Source: Stromatinia cepivora
Taxonomy: Eukaryota; Ascomycota; Leotiomycetes; Helotiales; Sclerotiniaceae
Direction: 5' to 3'
Assembly: GCA_014898415.1 (NCBI GenBank)
Contig: RCTD01000030.1
Location: 62,001 to 126,000, forward strand
DNA: 64,000 nucleotides
Shown: positions 33,883 to 46,164 of the stretch, piece after piece
How the letters are laid out: the number at the start of each line of letters is the position of its first letter
Numbering within the stretch: the stretch's first letter is position 1
Translations under genes and position numbers: made by a program
Notes under the pieces: model-generated
The model's database searches: none
Told to the model about the DNA's origin: nothing
Seen by the model: the letters and a program-made list of their open reading frames with translations, nothing else

Positions 33883-36548
33883 GATTGATATTAGCTGAAA
33901 GTATAATAAAAAGGGAAACGGACCAGTGAATAAAAAAGGAATCGAAATAGCAACCACGCTCAGTTATAAAGGAAGACATATCCTCCTATAAGCCTTCTAA
34001 AATGTTCATGATTGATGTACAGTTCAAGGAAGTATCCTGGAAGTGTTCATTCTAGATTCATTATTTGAGCTGAGAATGGTAGTTCTTCATTCATCAGCTA
34101 TATTTCAATATCCTTCGGTGAGAATTCTTTCAAATTTTACACAATTGTAAGGATTTGAAGTATGAAACACAAACTAGATCTTCAATCAGATAAAAACGGC
34201 AACACAAATAAGCTTTTCTGAGATCTTATCAGATGGTACTAAGACCGAACCAAGTGGATATTCCTTGAATACGAAGTAAACAGGGATCATGCTAAAAGTC
34301 TTGTTTCGGCGAGCAGTGACAACCTTTCACATCATGGTTGGTTGAACAATCTAAACTCTCAAATAGAAAATTTGTCTAGTGACAATCTTTCAATTTCATG
34401 ACTAGCCAAGCTTTTGAAGGGTGATAAAATTTTACTATCACTGATAGTAAAAGTCATTCTATGACAAATTTCTTCCAGAAAAGAAATTTCTCGGTCTTTC
34501 GTATTTCCGACATGTAAATAATGCCAACACTTATCTTAACTCAATCCCACTTCTGCAGGCAAACAAGAAAAAAGAAGTTTCGTAGATTAATCAACTGCTT
34601 TTCACTTGGCGACAGGAATACTGTGGTAGGTAGTGTGGATACATTCTCGTTGGTCAGTTAGTGGGACATTTGTTAGAATGCGGGAGGTTATTGATTGTAG
34701 ATTGGAAGTTGTAGTTTAATACTCTGATAGAGAGTCCTTCCCACTAGCGTAAAAGTATCCTACTAGCTTCTTTCAACAACGTTCAGTATCAGTTTTATAG
34801 TTCGATGCTATGAATCCACAATAGATTGATATTTGGTGAAGAGCCAATAGGACATTAGGTACCGGTTGGGCGCTCCCACCAACTGATGCCTTGGTGTCGC
34901 TTTTCCTAAGTTGACGATGTTCCATCCTCTGATCAGTGATGAACTTGGGGTGGTGGTGCCGTGCCCCTCAGACTAATTTCGAAAGCCTGACGCATAACCA
35001 TAGTATGGATAATCATATTTAGACCCGCTTCGTCAGAAACATAGACAGGTTGGTATTTTGATCGATATTTGATGTGCTTGCAAAGTATGAGGTAGTAGGT
35101 CTCACCAGAAATTGCGAAAAATTAATTCCGCAACTATTTCATATTCAATCGACTATGCTCGGTCAAATATCTCCAGGCTAGATTGCGTGAAGAGCGTAGA
35201 GAGCTGTAATACATCGCCATAGATATGGACTATAATTGAAGTAATATGGGATGAATGTGTCTGCAGCGGAAGGATATCCCATAGTAGAACCGCAAGATGA
35301 ATCATAGGGCAATGAAGTTGTAATCATGCCGCAGTACTGAGAGAGACTTAAGGACATGATGACGGATTTGCAAACTCCTACAAATCAAGTGATAGTGAGA
35401 AACATGTCAATAGGTAAGAATATTTCACCGAACCGCACAATGACCTACCAGATATAACCCTTGTTTTCGGGTAATCATTATTCTATCAGGAATAATTTCA
35501 TGATTGATCTCTAACCAAGTGAATCATTATCCAAACGATCTAGATCCCACTCGGGTCGGTAATCCTTTGGTGGTGAACGATTTGGTGTGTATTTCCGTTT
35601 TCCCACAGCCCCTTTCTCATGCATTCTAGGCAGCCCTGAAGCGAAGAGAGAAAAAATTGGGATTTAACCAATAACGTATCATTAGAATCGGGAGCAAGTA
35701 AAGAAATAAACATGAATGACCTTCACACGAGGTATCTTCGTACATCTATTGGTTGAGGCTGACTGTGCCGTCACATACCAGCTTTGGTCATCCCTCTCAA
35801 TAATCTCGCATCAATCAGCAAATTCTCCAAACGTCATCGGTAGGTTATATCATTATATCGTAATTGCGATTGAGGCCGTCCCTTTACGCGGCTTGATTAA
35901 CTATTCAATGCCAATTATAGTGAGATTTTAGGCAACTGCGCAGCCAATCCTATAAGCTTGGTTTACAATCACTTAACACTTAATCTTCAACACAACCGCC
36001 TTAGGATAGATGTGAAAGGTTTACGAAAGAGCTAACCTATATTGAAGAATTGTCCCTTGTAGAGGCTTATTCTCGGTAATCTGTGCCGTCCCATAACGCC
36101 CAATGAATGTAAGCTTACCGTTCAAACAGAAATAATATCGGTAAGGCTGCTAAATTTTACCACAATATTGAAAAAGATACGAAATCACGAGTCAGCTCGT
36201 CTGTAAGCTTATAGGAATGGATACTACCCTATCCAGTAATTTCAGTAGCGGTGTATATTCTGCCTCGACAATTGGAAGAATGATGTCCCTATTGAAACTT
36301 ATTCCTTTCAGCTTTTACGCACGCCTCCTACGCCTCGGTATCGTCAAAAGATAATACAACTACTGAGTGATCATGACATGACGAAAGTGGAAAACTGGCT
36401 TCTAATTTATGACCGTCTATAAAATCAACTTGATTTCCACAAAGTCTCAGCTACCACAGAAAGCCTTCACTTTAAACCACTTTTATCCTCCACAGTAATA
36501 TTGTTATAGATACACTTTGCAACTTGATCCTAAAAAAAATCAAACAGC
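33883..36548. other. Long divergent intergenic region between ferric reductase and catalase
   Basis: No exon chain was recognised in 2.7 kb. It must contain the promoters of both flanking genes. A sctatcactgatagt-type palindrome (actatcactgatagtaa at about 34433) and GATA words occur, as expected for iron or oxidative regulation, but GATA motifs are too common to count as evidence. ORF 35716-35931 has no support. Confidence 0.4.
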
Positions 36549-38497
36549 ATGGCTCAAGTATTAAATACGATAATTCTACTCTCAAGAATAATGAACTGAC
36601 AAAGTTTATAGAGCAATGGCGTTATGCAGGAACCGGCCATCACCACGATGAATGGTGCTCCCGTTTTGAAGCCAGCATCCACTCAGAGAATCGGTAATCA
36701 ACTCAGAGCTACTCTTCTACTTCAAGATATCAATCTCTTGGAATTAATTCAACATATCACCCATGAGAGAATCCCAGAGCGGTAGGCTAAGACAACTCAT
36801 TATTCCAACGTCATGATCTTGGCTAATCAACCACCTCTAGTGTCGTCCACGCCAGAGGCACCAGCGCTCATGGATACTTTGAGGTTACAGATGATATCTC
36901 AGATGTTACTTCTGCGGCTTTTCTCAACAAGGTTGGAAAGAAGACTGATCTATTCTGTCGATTTTCTACTGTAGCTGGTCGAGCAGAATCAGCCGAAACT
37001 GTTCGGGATACTCGTGGATTTGCCTTCAAGATGTTTACTGAGGAAGGGAATTTAGATTGGTTGTTCCTTAGCACTGTAAGTCAATCTCGTGTGTCTATCT
37101 GAAAACGTTCAAAAAGCTCATATCATAGCCTGTTTTTCCAATTCGAGATGGAGCCAAATTCCCATCTTTCACCCACGCAACTAAAAAGAACCCACGAAGT
37201 GGTCTACCTGATCATAAAGCATTCTGGGAGTATGTTTTCTATCCCTTGTTCCGCTTTTAATAGACTTCTGACTTAAATAGCTACTTCACTCATAACCAAG
37301 AGGGAATTCACTTCCTCATGTTCCTCTTCAGTGATCGTGCTACACCAGTTGATTTCCAACATGCCGACATCTTCAGTATCAACACGTACAAGTTCACCAA
37401 ATCAGATGGTTCTTTCACATATGTCAAGATTCATCTCAAAACTAATCAAGGAGTGAAAAACTTCACACAGGATGAGGCCAATCAAAAGGCTGGTGTAGAC
37501 CCAGACTTCCAAACTCGTCGTCTTTATGAAGATATCGAAAATAAGAAGTACCCATCGTGGGATGTTTATGCCCAGATCATTGACCCCGTCAAGGCTGAGA
37601 ATTATCACATCAATATCTTCGACGCAACTAAAACATTTCCATTCTCAGAATTTCCTCTTCGCAAATTCGGTAAAATCACATTAAACAGAAATGTGGACAA
37701 TTTCTTCGCCGAACAAGAGCAAAGTGCTTTCAGTCCAACAAATCTCGTCCCTGGATGGGCTCTTACTCCTGATCCAAGTAAGTTATTCTTTTCCAGTCAA
37801 CAAGAATTATCTTGCTCTGTTCGTTATGATTTTAACAAATTTACTAGTCATTCAAACCCGTGCTCTTGCCTACGCAGATACGCAAAGATATCGCCTTGGA
37901 GCTAACTTCATTCAATTGCCTGTTAATGCTCCACATAATAAACCATTCACTCCTCTCATGCGGGATGGAGCTGCTGTTATCAATGGTAACCTCGGTGGTA
38001 CTGAAAATTACTTTCCATCGTCTTTCTATAATGTTGGGGTGGCGGCACAATATGCACAACCTGATGAGGAACAATTTCAAGGGACTGTTGTCAATTTTGA
38101 GAGTCAAGTCGTTGATGCAGACTACCTGCAGCCAAGAATATTTTGGGAGAAGACATTGGCAAGCGAGCCAGGTCAACAAGATAACTTTATCAGCAACGTT
38201 GCGGGTCATCTAAGCGCTGTTACCGGAGATAAGGGACTTCAAGTGAGACAAGAAGTTTATGGTATGTAATTTAATCATGACTCAATTCCTTGTACTAACG
38301 TTCGAGTAGCAATGTTTGGCAAGGTCAATGCAGATCTTGGAAAGCGTATTCAAACTTCAACTGAGGCTTTGATCAAGCAAAATGAGACAGGTACTATGGC
38401 CAAAGATATGGAAAATGTCAAAATCAGCAAGCAAAACGGAATAACAAATGGTAATAGCCATAACAGCGGTATGTTCGCTCATAAGAATTGGAACTAG
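36549..38497 (+). CDS. Catalase-family heme protein with altered distal pocket, 531 aa
   Basis: Catalases split hydrogen peroxide at heme. Exons: 36549-36557 (a 9-base MAQ exon), 36630-36781, 36841-37075, 37129-37229, 37281-37777, 37848-38261, 38310-38497, total 1596 bases with every phase consistent. Landmarks are RVVHARG with catalytic His57, CRFSTVAG (Arg94), the heme-ligand box R336-x3-Y340-ADTQRYRLG, and the fold throughout ([17 protein letters not shown]). The length suits small-subunit monofunctional catalases. The usual N-N-T-P-x-F-F-x-R-D reads L-S-T-P-V-F-P-I-R-D here: the catalytic Asn is Ser131 and a conserved pocket Phe is Pro136. The gene is otherwise intact, so it may be a specialised or weak catalase rather than a pseudogene. 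No signal peptide. The C-terminal tail has no clear peroxisomal SKL. Confidence 0.9.
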
Positions 38498-38649
38498 GAG
38501 GTGTGGGCACTTTTGTATTTGTAAGCTGGAGATTGAAATGAGTGTAGTCCTTTTTCTGAGTTCAACGGTTTATGTAGTGATAAATAGTGGGATGTACTTT
38601 CCTCAGTCATATGAAAGAGAAGAGATAGAAGAAGGGGATAGTTTTAATA

Positions 38650-39402
38650 CATTTTGTCTCTACATGGCGGCGCCTTGTATGTGAGTTCTGGCCAACAAAA
38701 CCAGGGAATTGTCGACATGGTGCTATTGCAGCAGCCAGCTTCTCCTCAACAGAGACACGATTTGGAGACTTTGCTTCCAAGGACTGGTCATGTCCCTGTT
38801 AGGCCGGTGAATAGACCTGGCAGGCTAAGGGTTCACAAAGAAGTGTCAGTGATCAAATGGTATCTCCAACGAATCAAGAATTGGGATTAACGAGAGACCA
38901 GAGCGGGGATTTAAAATGGCATGAACTCATGAATTTTTTTTTATAATTTAAAAGAATAGCAGGTCACCTTGGCAATGTCCCAAAACTTAAGCAGGGCCAA
39001 CAGCGAGGAACTTGTCTCCAACTTCGGGCATCTTGCACTTTCTTTCAAGCAGCTCAAAGACACCAGAATCGTGGATATATCAACGGAAAATGAAACCTTG
39101 ATCTTTGAAGCGCAAAAACTCCCGGTCAGAAATGGTAAAAATGATACTGTGGGTTATGTCGTACCAAGTACCTAGAGCTCATTCAAAGTACAACTAAACG
39201 ACAGGAATTCGTGATAATTTCAGGAAGCTCGAGTAGCTAGTTCCAATCCTCTAACGTGAGAATTTACATCCTCAGAGCTTCCATTGATGTATGATGTTCT
39301 GATGGTGGAATGGGATGAGAACCATCGAATGTATATGGACGAGGATTGGGAAGGATATTCGGATCGCATGGGAGGCTTTCAATCCTTTGCCCCAGCTTAA
39401 AC
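38650..39402 (+). pseudogene. Remnant of an unrecognised gene
   Basis: Three protein-like segments line up on the plus strand. About 38720-38935 reads AAASFSSTETRFGDFASKDWS; 38969-39160 is open (MAMSQNLSRANSEELVS, LIFEAQKLPVRNG); and after a possible intron (gtaccaag to ctcag, 39162-39275) a short segment (YDVLMVEWDENHRMYMDEDW) runs to a stop near 39401. The last resembles the hydrophobic-acidic C-terminal end of many HET-related ORFs, but that is weak. Frames between the segments do not join cleanly. It could be a broken gene or an unusual real one. Confidence 0.3.
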
Positions 39403-39656
39403 TGTGAATTGGTGTTGACCATATTTGGAAATGGTACTCAAGACAATATGTGGGTGACGCAAATAGGTTTTAATGATGGAGGGTAAATAACAGAAATTGT
39501 ATAAACCTTTGAAAACGATATTGTCTTATTGTTTGGTTACCCATAATCATGTACACCTCCAGTAACTCCTGGTATATGTCCCCAAAATTCGAAACGCCTA
39601 AATTAGTAATCACCAACTGCGAAAGCATTGCTAGTGCCAAGTATTATCCACATCTA

Positions 39657-40967
39657 TCACGATGTATACCATGGAGGAGCGGGCATCGATAGATCCTGCT
39701 GAGGATAGTTTGAATCAACGTGCCGAGAGTCATAAGTTCCTGCCGGTGGAATACGGTACGGTTCAGATTCATCGGACTGTTTCTGATACCCTCCTCCAAA
39801 CAAGGAATAATGTATATGTTGCTGACTATCCCATTGTAACGTTGGGGATTGCCGACCTGATTGATCATGTTCTACTTGAACATTGCTACGTGGTTCCTGA
39901 GAAATATCCACAATACCGGCACCAGCAACCACCCTCTCAAATACCGCTGCTCTTTCATTCTGTAACTCTTTTCGTTTTGTTTCCAAATCTTTCTTCTTTT
40001 CCCCAACTTCCACACGAAAGCTCGTTAAACGCTCGTTGCTATGTTTCGTTTCTTGAATCAATCGAGATCGTGCTGCTACCGCCTGCCGTTTTGACTCCTC
40101 AATCTTTTCATGAAATTTAAGATCGGAGAGGATATTATCAAAGATAACATCAGACATCAAGCTCCCTTGTGCAATGTTCATCAGACCCAAAGGTTGAACT
40201 GCTGGTTGCATTTGTCGCGCTTGAGAAATTAACATCTCTACTTGAGAAGAAAGGGATTGAGCTTGTGCAAGTGAAGATCGTTCCGTCATGTCAGCAAATC
40301 CTCCACCTATTCCCCATGCATCCATAGTTGATGATTGTAGAGCATTATCCAGAGCTGCAATACATTGGCGCATGACCGTTGAAGCATTTTGCAAGATTGA
40401 TAAGACATTGGATTCGGTACTAAGTCGCAGTTGTCCCTCATCGAATGAATCTTTAGCGCGAGAAAGAAGGTACTCCATCGTATCTTCAGTTGGAAAATCA
40501 GGTGATGGCCCTGCAAATATGGAATTATAAAGAGTATCGAGCTCAGCTTGTGCAGCGTTATGTTCTTCCACCAGAGGTTTCAACGACGAAGCTTTTGATT
40601 TAGCTTCTTGGAGTGTGTCTTTCAAATGACCCAAGTGGCGCTTGGCCTCCAATTCATTCTGGATTGCATTTAACCATTCTCGATGTTCTTTTTCTTCCTT
40701 TTCAATAAACTTCTGTTTTCTCCCACTCAATTTATAGGCTAAACGTTTGACAGTGGAGTCTTTATATTCTTCGTGGTCTTGATGTTCCTTTGCACTTGCG
40801 GCCACCAAAGTTTTGACCCGTTGCTCTTGTTCCGAGATAATTCTCTCGATAGATAATTGATATTGTATGATTTGAGCATATTCCGAAGGTGCATGATCTG
40901 TTTGTGAAAGTATGGAGAGGAGATGTGTGTTTTGAGTAGCTGAAGTTAGGATATGTTGAGTTGTCAT
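39657..40967 (-). CDS. Coiled-coil protein of unknown function, 436 aa
   Basis: Single exon. The start chosen is the first ATG of the frame (MTTQHILTS). Upstream in-frame sequence has no ATG. Residues about 35-140 and 270-350 are heptad-rich coiled coil (SIERIISEQEQRVKTL, KDLETKRKELQNERAAVFERV). A conserved-looking core is KRLAYKLSGRKQKFIEKEEKEH. The C-terminal 90 residues are Gln/Ser/Pro/Tyr-rich and probably disordered. It resembles a family of uncharacterised ascomycete proteins seen in many genomes, but I cannot attach a function. There is no membrane segment or signal peptide. Several antisense ORFs (39662-40120, 40288-40530) are shadows. Confidence 0.8.
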   Translation of the reverse strand: MTTQHILTSATQNTHLLSILSQTDHAPSEYAQIIQYQLSIERIISEQEQRVKTLVAASAKEHQDHEEYKDSTVKRLAYKLSGRKQKFIEKEEKEHREWLNAIQNELEAKRHLGHLKDTLQEAKSKASSLKPLVEEHNAAQAELDTLYNSIFAGPSPDFPTEDTMEYLLSRAKDSFDEGQLRLSTESNVLSILQNASTVMRQCIAALDNALQSSTMDAWGIGGGFADMTERSSLAQAQSLSSQVEMLISQARQMQPAVQPLGLMNIAQGSLMSDVIFDNILSDLKFHEKIEESKRQAVAARSRLIQETKHSNERLTSFRVEVGEKKKDLETKRKELQNERAAVFERVVAGAGIVDISQEPRSNVQVEHDQSGRQSPTLQWDSQQHIHYSLFGGGYQKQSDESEPYRIPPAGTYDSRHVDSNYPQQDLSMPAPPWYTS

Positions 40968-41373
40968 TTTCGCAATAGCGGTACGGCGTTCTTTTGTGTG
41001 TCTCAATCCACGAGAAAGTATCTGGAAGGAAATCGAAGCTTTTCAATACGTGGAAGGTCCGAAGAATTAGGAGAATGATGCAAAGGTGATGATCTTCGAA
41101 CCCGTTGTGTATTTTATGTCAGGGCATACCCACTCACTGCGCAGTCAGCCATCTTTTAGCTGCAGATTCAGCACAGCCTCATCGTATCTGCGCCTTGCAA
41201 TTATGAATCATTGAGCAAATAAAAACTGCGATAAATGACTGTCAAAGATAGCGGTAATGAGAACTTAAATCAAACTTGTGATTCTTGGGAGGCTTTTCCT
41301 CAGCCTTTTTTGGTATAGCTAATTGCCTGTCAAAAACTCAATTGTGTGAATGACACCACGGTAATATGTTATG

Positions 41374-41443
41374 ATGTATGTGGTATGTGGTATGTGGTAT
41401 GTGGTATGTGGTATGTGGTATGTGGTATGTGGTATGTGGATGT
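41374..41443. repeat. 7-base microsatellite (ggtatgt), about 9 copies
   Basis: Perfect or near-perfect tandem ggtatgt units flanked by unique sequence. It lies in the shared 5' flank upstream of the coiled-coil gene (minus strand). Confidence 0.9.
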
Positions 41444-42832
41444 AAGATTATAATATCGAAGATGTTAATAAGATATTTGGTGGAAACAGAATAGTTTTGG
41501 TGTTGGCTTAACTTAAGATTTACAGAGTAGGGCATTCACAGCGGGGCATTGTTTTTCCGGCTCTTTTTAGCCCCATTTCTTAATGAATTTTGAAGCCTCC
41601 AGGAAACACTAAACATCACTTCCAACCCCAACCCTTCTCTTCAAATTCGTCGCCTTTGGCATTTGGCACTTTTCTCTTAAAGTCATATACCGCACTTGGC
41701 GATTTGTGCCATCTGCCGTCATCGCAATACTAGATCCAAGAATATGCACGGTGCCTTGGAGAAATGGAACGATCGACTTTTTTGGAGATGGATGCAGCAT
41801 ACATATTCTTCAATCCGGGGGCTTGTCGTGTAGACTCTTAAGGTCAAGAATGCTTGTGAATTAACACTGCTTGCGCCAATGGAACTGTGGACTTCCGATC
41901 CTATGCCTCCCCTTCTGCATTGGAAATCTCTTGGCTCGGGATTCAAGAATTTATCAAGTCCACGCACACCAACACGCCTTATCCCGTTAGCCACGCGGCA
42001 TAAAACTTCGATTATATCAATTCATGAATCTTCGACTTACTATGGTGAGCCCTTGTTAAGGGTCTTTCTCACACAACAACAAAAATACACATGGGCGGGA
42101 CATGGTGTGCTGTTAACGGGAATTCCGTTCAGAAATATTCACCTATACCAAGTGCTTTTTATGGTATGGATCGCGATTGAGTGGCCACATTTCCATGCAC
42201 GTGTCCAAACCAGCTTGCTCTTACAGTAAGTTAAATGCACACCATCATTTACATTTCTCTATTATGTACAGGGCCTTGTGATAAGATATTTCACTCCTAC
42301 ACTGTGGTAACTTTTCTATTCATGAATTCCAGGTAATCTTCCAGATCAGTAATCCAGAATTCTTTGCCACATCTCTTGACTATTATTGCCCTAATTCCAT
42401 TTCAGGCCATCGGGACACCGCCGCCGTTTTCCAATTTGAGCATAGAATAATATTTGTGCTGCGTTTGTAAGCATAGGCGCATGTAAGATAACAAATTAAG
42501 AAGCGGCAGCCAAAAATCGGTTGCCTTGTTCTTAATATATGGTGCATAAGTAAGTACATCATCATTTCCAGATATGGGAAGTTCAGCTAGCTCGTTGGCT
42601 ATATATCCTTCAAGTCTTAATTCTGATTTCTCTTCACATTCATCATTGCGAATCGTGAGACCAATTCATGAGTGACTAGCAATTATGTTTTCAAAAGTAG
42701 TTCCATCTCTTCTAATATTATGTCTAATGACATCCACAAGTTCAGTCTTTGCGTTCTCGGAGTCCTCGAAAAAAATTCTTGAAGCTGCGCAACAAGGTAC
42801 GAACATACTTACGTGAGAAATACAGCTTGCGA
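41444..42832. other. Intergenic, no gene supported
   Basis: An open stretch at 41879-42229 (+) has no recognisable domain and no splice partners. The minus-strand ORF 41719-41994 is equally unsupported. The right end holds the promoter of the amidohydrolase gene. Confidence 0.4.
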
Positions 42833-44288
42833 ATGCTAACCCATTTAGATGGAATCGATTTACTGGCATTTAACTTCACAAGACCAGCATTGAAGTCCAT
42901 TGATAATATTCTTTCCGCTAACCAGAGCATTCCCACAGTCTCAAACAACACTTCTCATTTGGACGTCCGAATTGATACTCATGGCAAGTGTCGACGTTTA
43001 TAGCTGGTAAACAACTCCTAACTGATAAATTTCCAATCAGCACATGCAGTTCCGGATTGGTATCGTCAAATTGTACCAACAATTGCTGGTCAACCAACTC
43101 CATTCTGGAGTATTGAGACTGAATTCGAATTCATGAAAAGCTTAAGTGAATCATATCATCTCGATCAAAATCACCTAATCTAATCTTTATGTTAGACATC
43201 ACACATAGGGTAATATCTATAACAACACCGGGTTCAACAGTTTACCCTGGGAATCGAGAAGCATCCGTCGCATTAGCACGACTTCTTAATGAATGGCAAG
43301 CAGCTGTTAGTACCACATGCCGTTCAAAAGTTCAGGGACTGACAAGACATTGCGCAGCTTGTTCGAAAGTATCCAAAACAATTTTCTTTCGTTGCTACAA
43401 TTCCTTTGCCATATACCGAAGAATCGTACGTGTTCGTGATCTGATGTTGAATTTTTCATTGACAAGATTATATAGTATTGTGGAAGCGACTTATACTATT
43501 TCGAAGCTTAACGCAGTTGGCATCATCTTGCTTTCTAATCACGAGGGGTTTTATCTGGGAAACTCAACTTTTCAACCATTCTATCAAGCTTTGAACAGGC
43601 TCATGAATGAAAGTCATACTGTATTCATTCACCCTCATACTCCATATCTTCGCTATAACGGTGTTTTGATTGAGGCGAACCCTAGTATGTTTTCATGCTC
43701 TCCCCCAATCATTAAATTCTTGGACTTCGGTAGCTAAACTCTCATAGCAATCTACCAGCCAGGGCTCGTGGAATTTTATTTCGATACTGCTAGAACTGTG
43801 ATGGATCTCTTTCTATCTGGAACCGTAAAAAATTTCACCAATATACGCTATCAAATTTCTCATGTCGGTGATTCGTTTCCCTCGATCATTGATCGTTTCT
43901 TGTCGCCTACTGCTGGAAATGCTAGTGACGTTTATCACACATTACAAACGAGATTTTGGTGAGATACGTAAGTCCTCATGTCGTCCAGGAAGGATTCGGC
44001 AAATGAATCTAATTGATTGCTTTTAGTGCTGGGCCGACATTTCCTCATCAAGTCCTAGGATTGCTGGCGTATGACGTGCCTAAGAGTCAACTTACGTTTG
44101 GAACTGTAGGTACTGCTTCACAAAGATTGAAAATTGACTAACATGCTGGACAGGATTGGCCATTTGGATACAATCACGAGGCTAATGTTGAAGCTATGTT
44201 GAACGCCCCGTTCTTGGACGAAGACGATTTGAATTGGATTTTTGCGGGCGGTCCAAGGAGCATTTATGAATTGGATCACTTTAGATGA
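42833..44288 (+). pseudogene. Amidohydrolase 2 / ACMSD-like decarboxylase with one premature TGA
   Basis: This metal-dependent family includes ACMSD and 6-methylsalicylate decarboxylase, which remove CO2 from aromatic acids. Exons: 42833-42983, 43041-43145, 43196-43305, 43358-43425, 43476-43684, 43748-43967, 44027-44105, 44154-44288 (358 codons, phases all consistent). The first intron is GC-AG (gcaagt). Metal ligands are present: H50-x-H52 (RIDTHAHAVPDWY), FIHPHTPY, ISHVGDSFP and FGTDWPFGY. In exon 6 the expected F-W-W-D reads F-W-stop-D (TGA, 43960-43962; TGG to TGA). An upstream GT at 43959 in the same phase could splice out the stop and two neighbours, so the gene may still make a protein. 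The start is uncertain. Confidence 0.8.
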
Positions 44289-45303
44289 TAGCTATTTAGG
44301 TAGGATTTTTGGTTCTAGTCAGATTGTCGGAAAAGAGGAGGGGAATGTCGTCTCAGGTGTCATCTCAATTACCACGAACTTACGTTGCGACTCTACCTAG
44401 CTGAACTAATCCATTCCACTATATGAGCTCAGATAATATTAAACATATCACCAGATCAAAATTGTTTCGTGTACCAAACCTTAGCTTGAGATGAAGTTCA
44501 GTTACTACCCCTAGCTCCTAAAATCCAGCGACTTAACATTACCTTACTACCCACACCTATGGCATCCCACCGTTCCCCATGCCAGTCGTATTATTAGACA
44601 TGCAGACAGGTACGAATGCCTAATATCGATGAACGATCGAACGTATTTCACATTGCAATCTGTGTCGAGTCTAACAAGCGTATGGCCAAGGGGGAATTGG
44701 GTAGAGGGAATCTTGTAGAGGACAGAAATTACTGTACAGGGCATTGCTTTTAAAATGTCACAGTAACTCGAGCATAAAAGAAATAAAATGCTTAGCTATT
44801 AGCTACTCAATAACACAATCATCTTCCAGAAGGCTTTTTTGCAAAGACAACCAACCACTAGTTCTCGTTTTGACTTCACAACTCCAACAATCGTCGGAGA
44901 GACTTCAATCAAGTTTATGACCAATGTAACCTTGTATATTGAACTCTGAAGATAACTGTGATCCATTTAGAGACCTCTTCATGAAACAGAAGATTGTTTG
45001 AACTTATTAATATCTGGTGATGTTGCGGAAGGGAAATTGACCTTGCAGTGTTAGCCTTGGGATAATATTCGTAGCCTTGCATGCCCACTACTCAGCCTGA
45101 GCCTCAGCCTCAGCATCATTTGTCATCTCGACCCAAGAAATAAGTCAAACTGATACAACACGCACAAGACATTGCACGGCATTACACCTCTTCCCCCCCT
45201 CGACCATCATCTCCATTACCGGCAACGACCACTGTCCTACTAAATCTTGAGAGAAGCGGCTGACTCAATTATTTGTTTAACATTCAATCCTTCGGAGGAA
45301 ATC
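44289..45303. other. Intergenic, no gene seen
   Basis: No supported ORF. The last 150 bases before 45304 are C/T-rich (ttccccccctcgaccatcatctcc), consistent with a fungal promoter and 5' UTR for the next gene. Confidence 0.4.
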
Positions 45304-46164
45304 ATGTCCGACATGGCCAGCACGACCGATGAAAAGAAACTCGAATCTGCCACTGAAATATCAGCATCAAAACCAATCAATAATACCCGTTTCCGCCGGT
45401 TCCTAATACTTGCTTCTATGAAACTCGCCAAGCGATTTCGTCACCGCGGCCCTGGCGTCCTCAATATATCCAGTGGAATTTGTGTTAAATACGGCGAGTT
45501 GAAGACGTTGGCAGAAGCATCAGCCATGAAATTCATTGGAGAGCATACATCTATTCCGGTGCCCAAAATTTACTGTTCCTTTGTACGCAAGGGAAAAACG
45601 TATATTGTCATGGAAAGGATACGTGGAGAATACATAGCTCGTGGATGGGCGCTTCGGACACCCGAGTCTCAAGCAAAAATACTTTCTCAGATTCGAGAAA
45701 TGATTGCCGAGATGCGCAAGTTGACTCCCACAACGTTGAGAATTGCTAATGTCGACGGTGGAATATTATATGACGTAAGAATCAATGGACCGGCAGAGTT
45801 TGGGCCTTTCGAAAACACCAATGAGTTTCACCGGTATCTGCGATCTGATTTTCCACTTCATCCAAATAATTCGGAGGGTGTGAATGAGCTCATAGAATGG
45901 CACGATGGCCCTTGGCTCGACCCACCTGTCTTCACACATGGCGATTTGAGTAGTTTCAACATTCTCGCAGACGGTGACAAAGTGGTAGGGATCATTGATT
46001 GGGAGACTGCTGGTTGGTATCCCTTCTACTGGGAGTATACAACAGCGATGTACGTCAACCCACAAAATATGTTTTGGAAAAAAGAAATTGATAAATTCTT
46101 GGATCCATATCCTACTGCACAAGCCATGGAGGAGATTCGGCAAAGATACTGGGGAGATCACTGA
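45304..46164 (+). CDS. APH/choline-kinase-fold phosphotransferase-like protein, 286 aa
   Basis: Single exon, start at the first ATG (MSDMASTTDE). Shows an N-lobe lysine (CVKYG, Lys62) with a following Glu (AEASAM), hinge IVMERIRGEYIARGW, the Brenner/catalytic loop THGDLSSFNIL (His212-Asn219) and the metal loop GIIDWETAGWYP (Asp232). These are the elements of aminoglycoside-phosphotransferase-like kinases. The family is greatly expanded in filamentous ascomycetes, and most members have unknown small-molecule or protein substrates, so antibiotic resistance should not be assumed. It is intact and about normal length. Confidence 0.88.
   Translation: MSDMASTTDEKKLESATEISASKPINNTRFRRFLILASMKLAKRFRHRGPGVLNISSGICVKYGELKTLAEASAMKFIGEHTSIPVPKIYCSFVRKGKTYIVMERIRGEYIARGWALRTPESQAKILSQIREMIAEMRKLTPTTLRIANVDGGILYDVRINGPAEFGPFENTNEFHRYLRSDFPLHPNNSEGVNELIEWHDGPWLDPPVFTHGDLSSFNILADGDKVVGIIDWETAGWYPFYWEYTTAMYVNPQNMFWKKEIDKFLDPYPTAQAMEEIRQRYWGDH

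Noticed and set aside
39662..40120. 152-codon plus-strand ORF
   Set aside because: Antisense shadow of the coiled-coil gene.
45304..46164. Aminoglycoside resistance gene
   Set aside because: Only the general APH/choline-kinase fold is visible. The family is large in fungi and resistance cannot be inferred.
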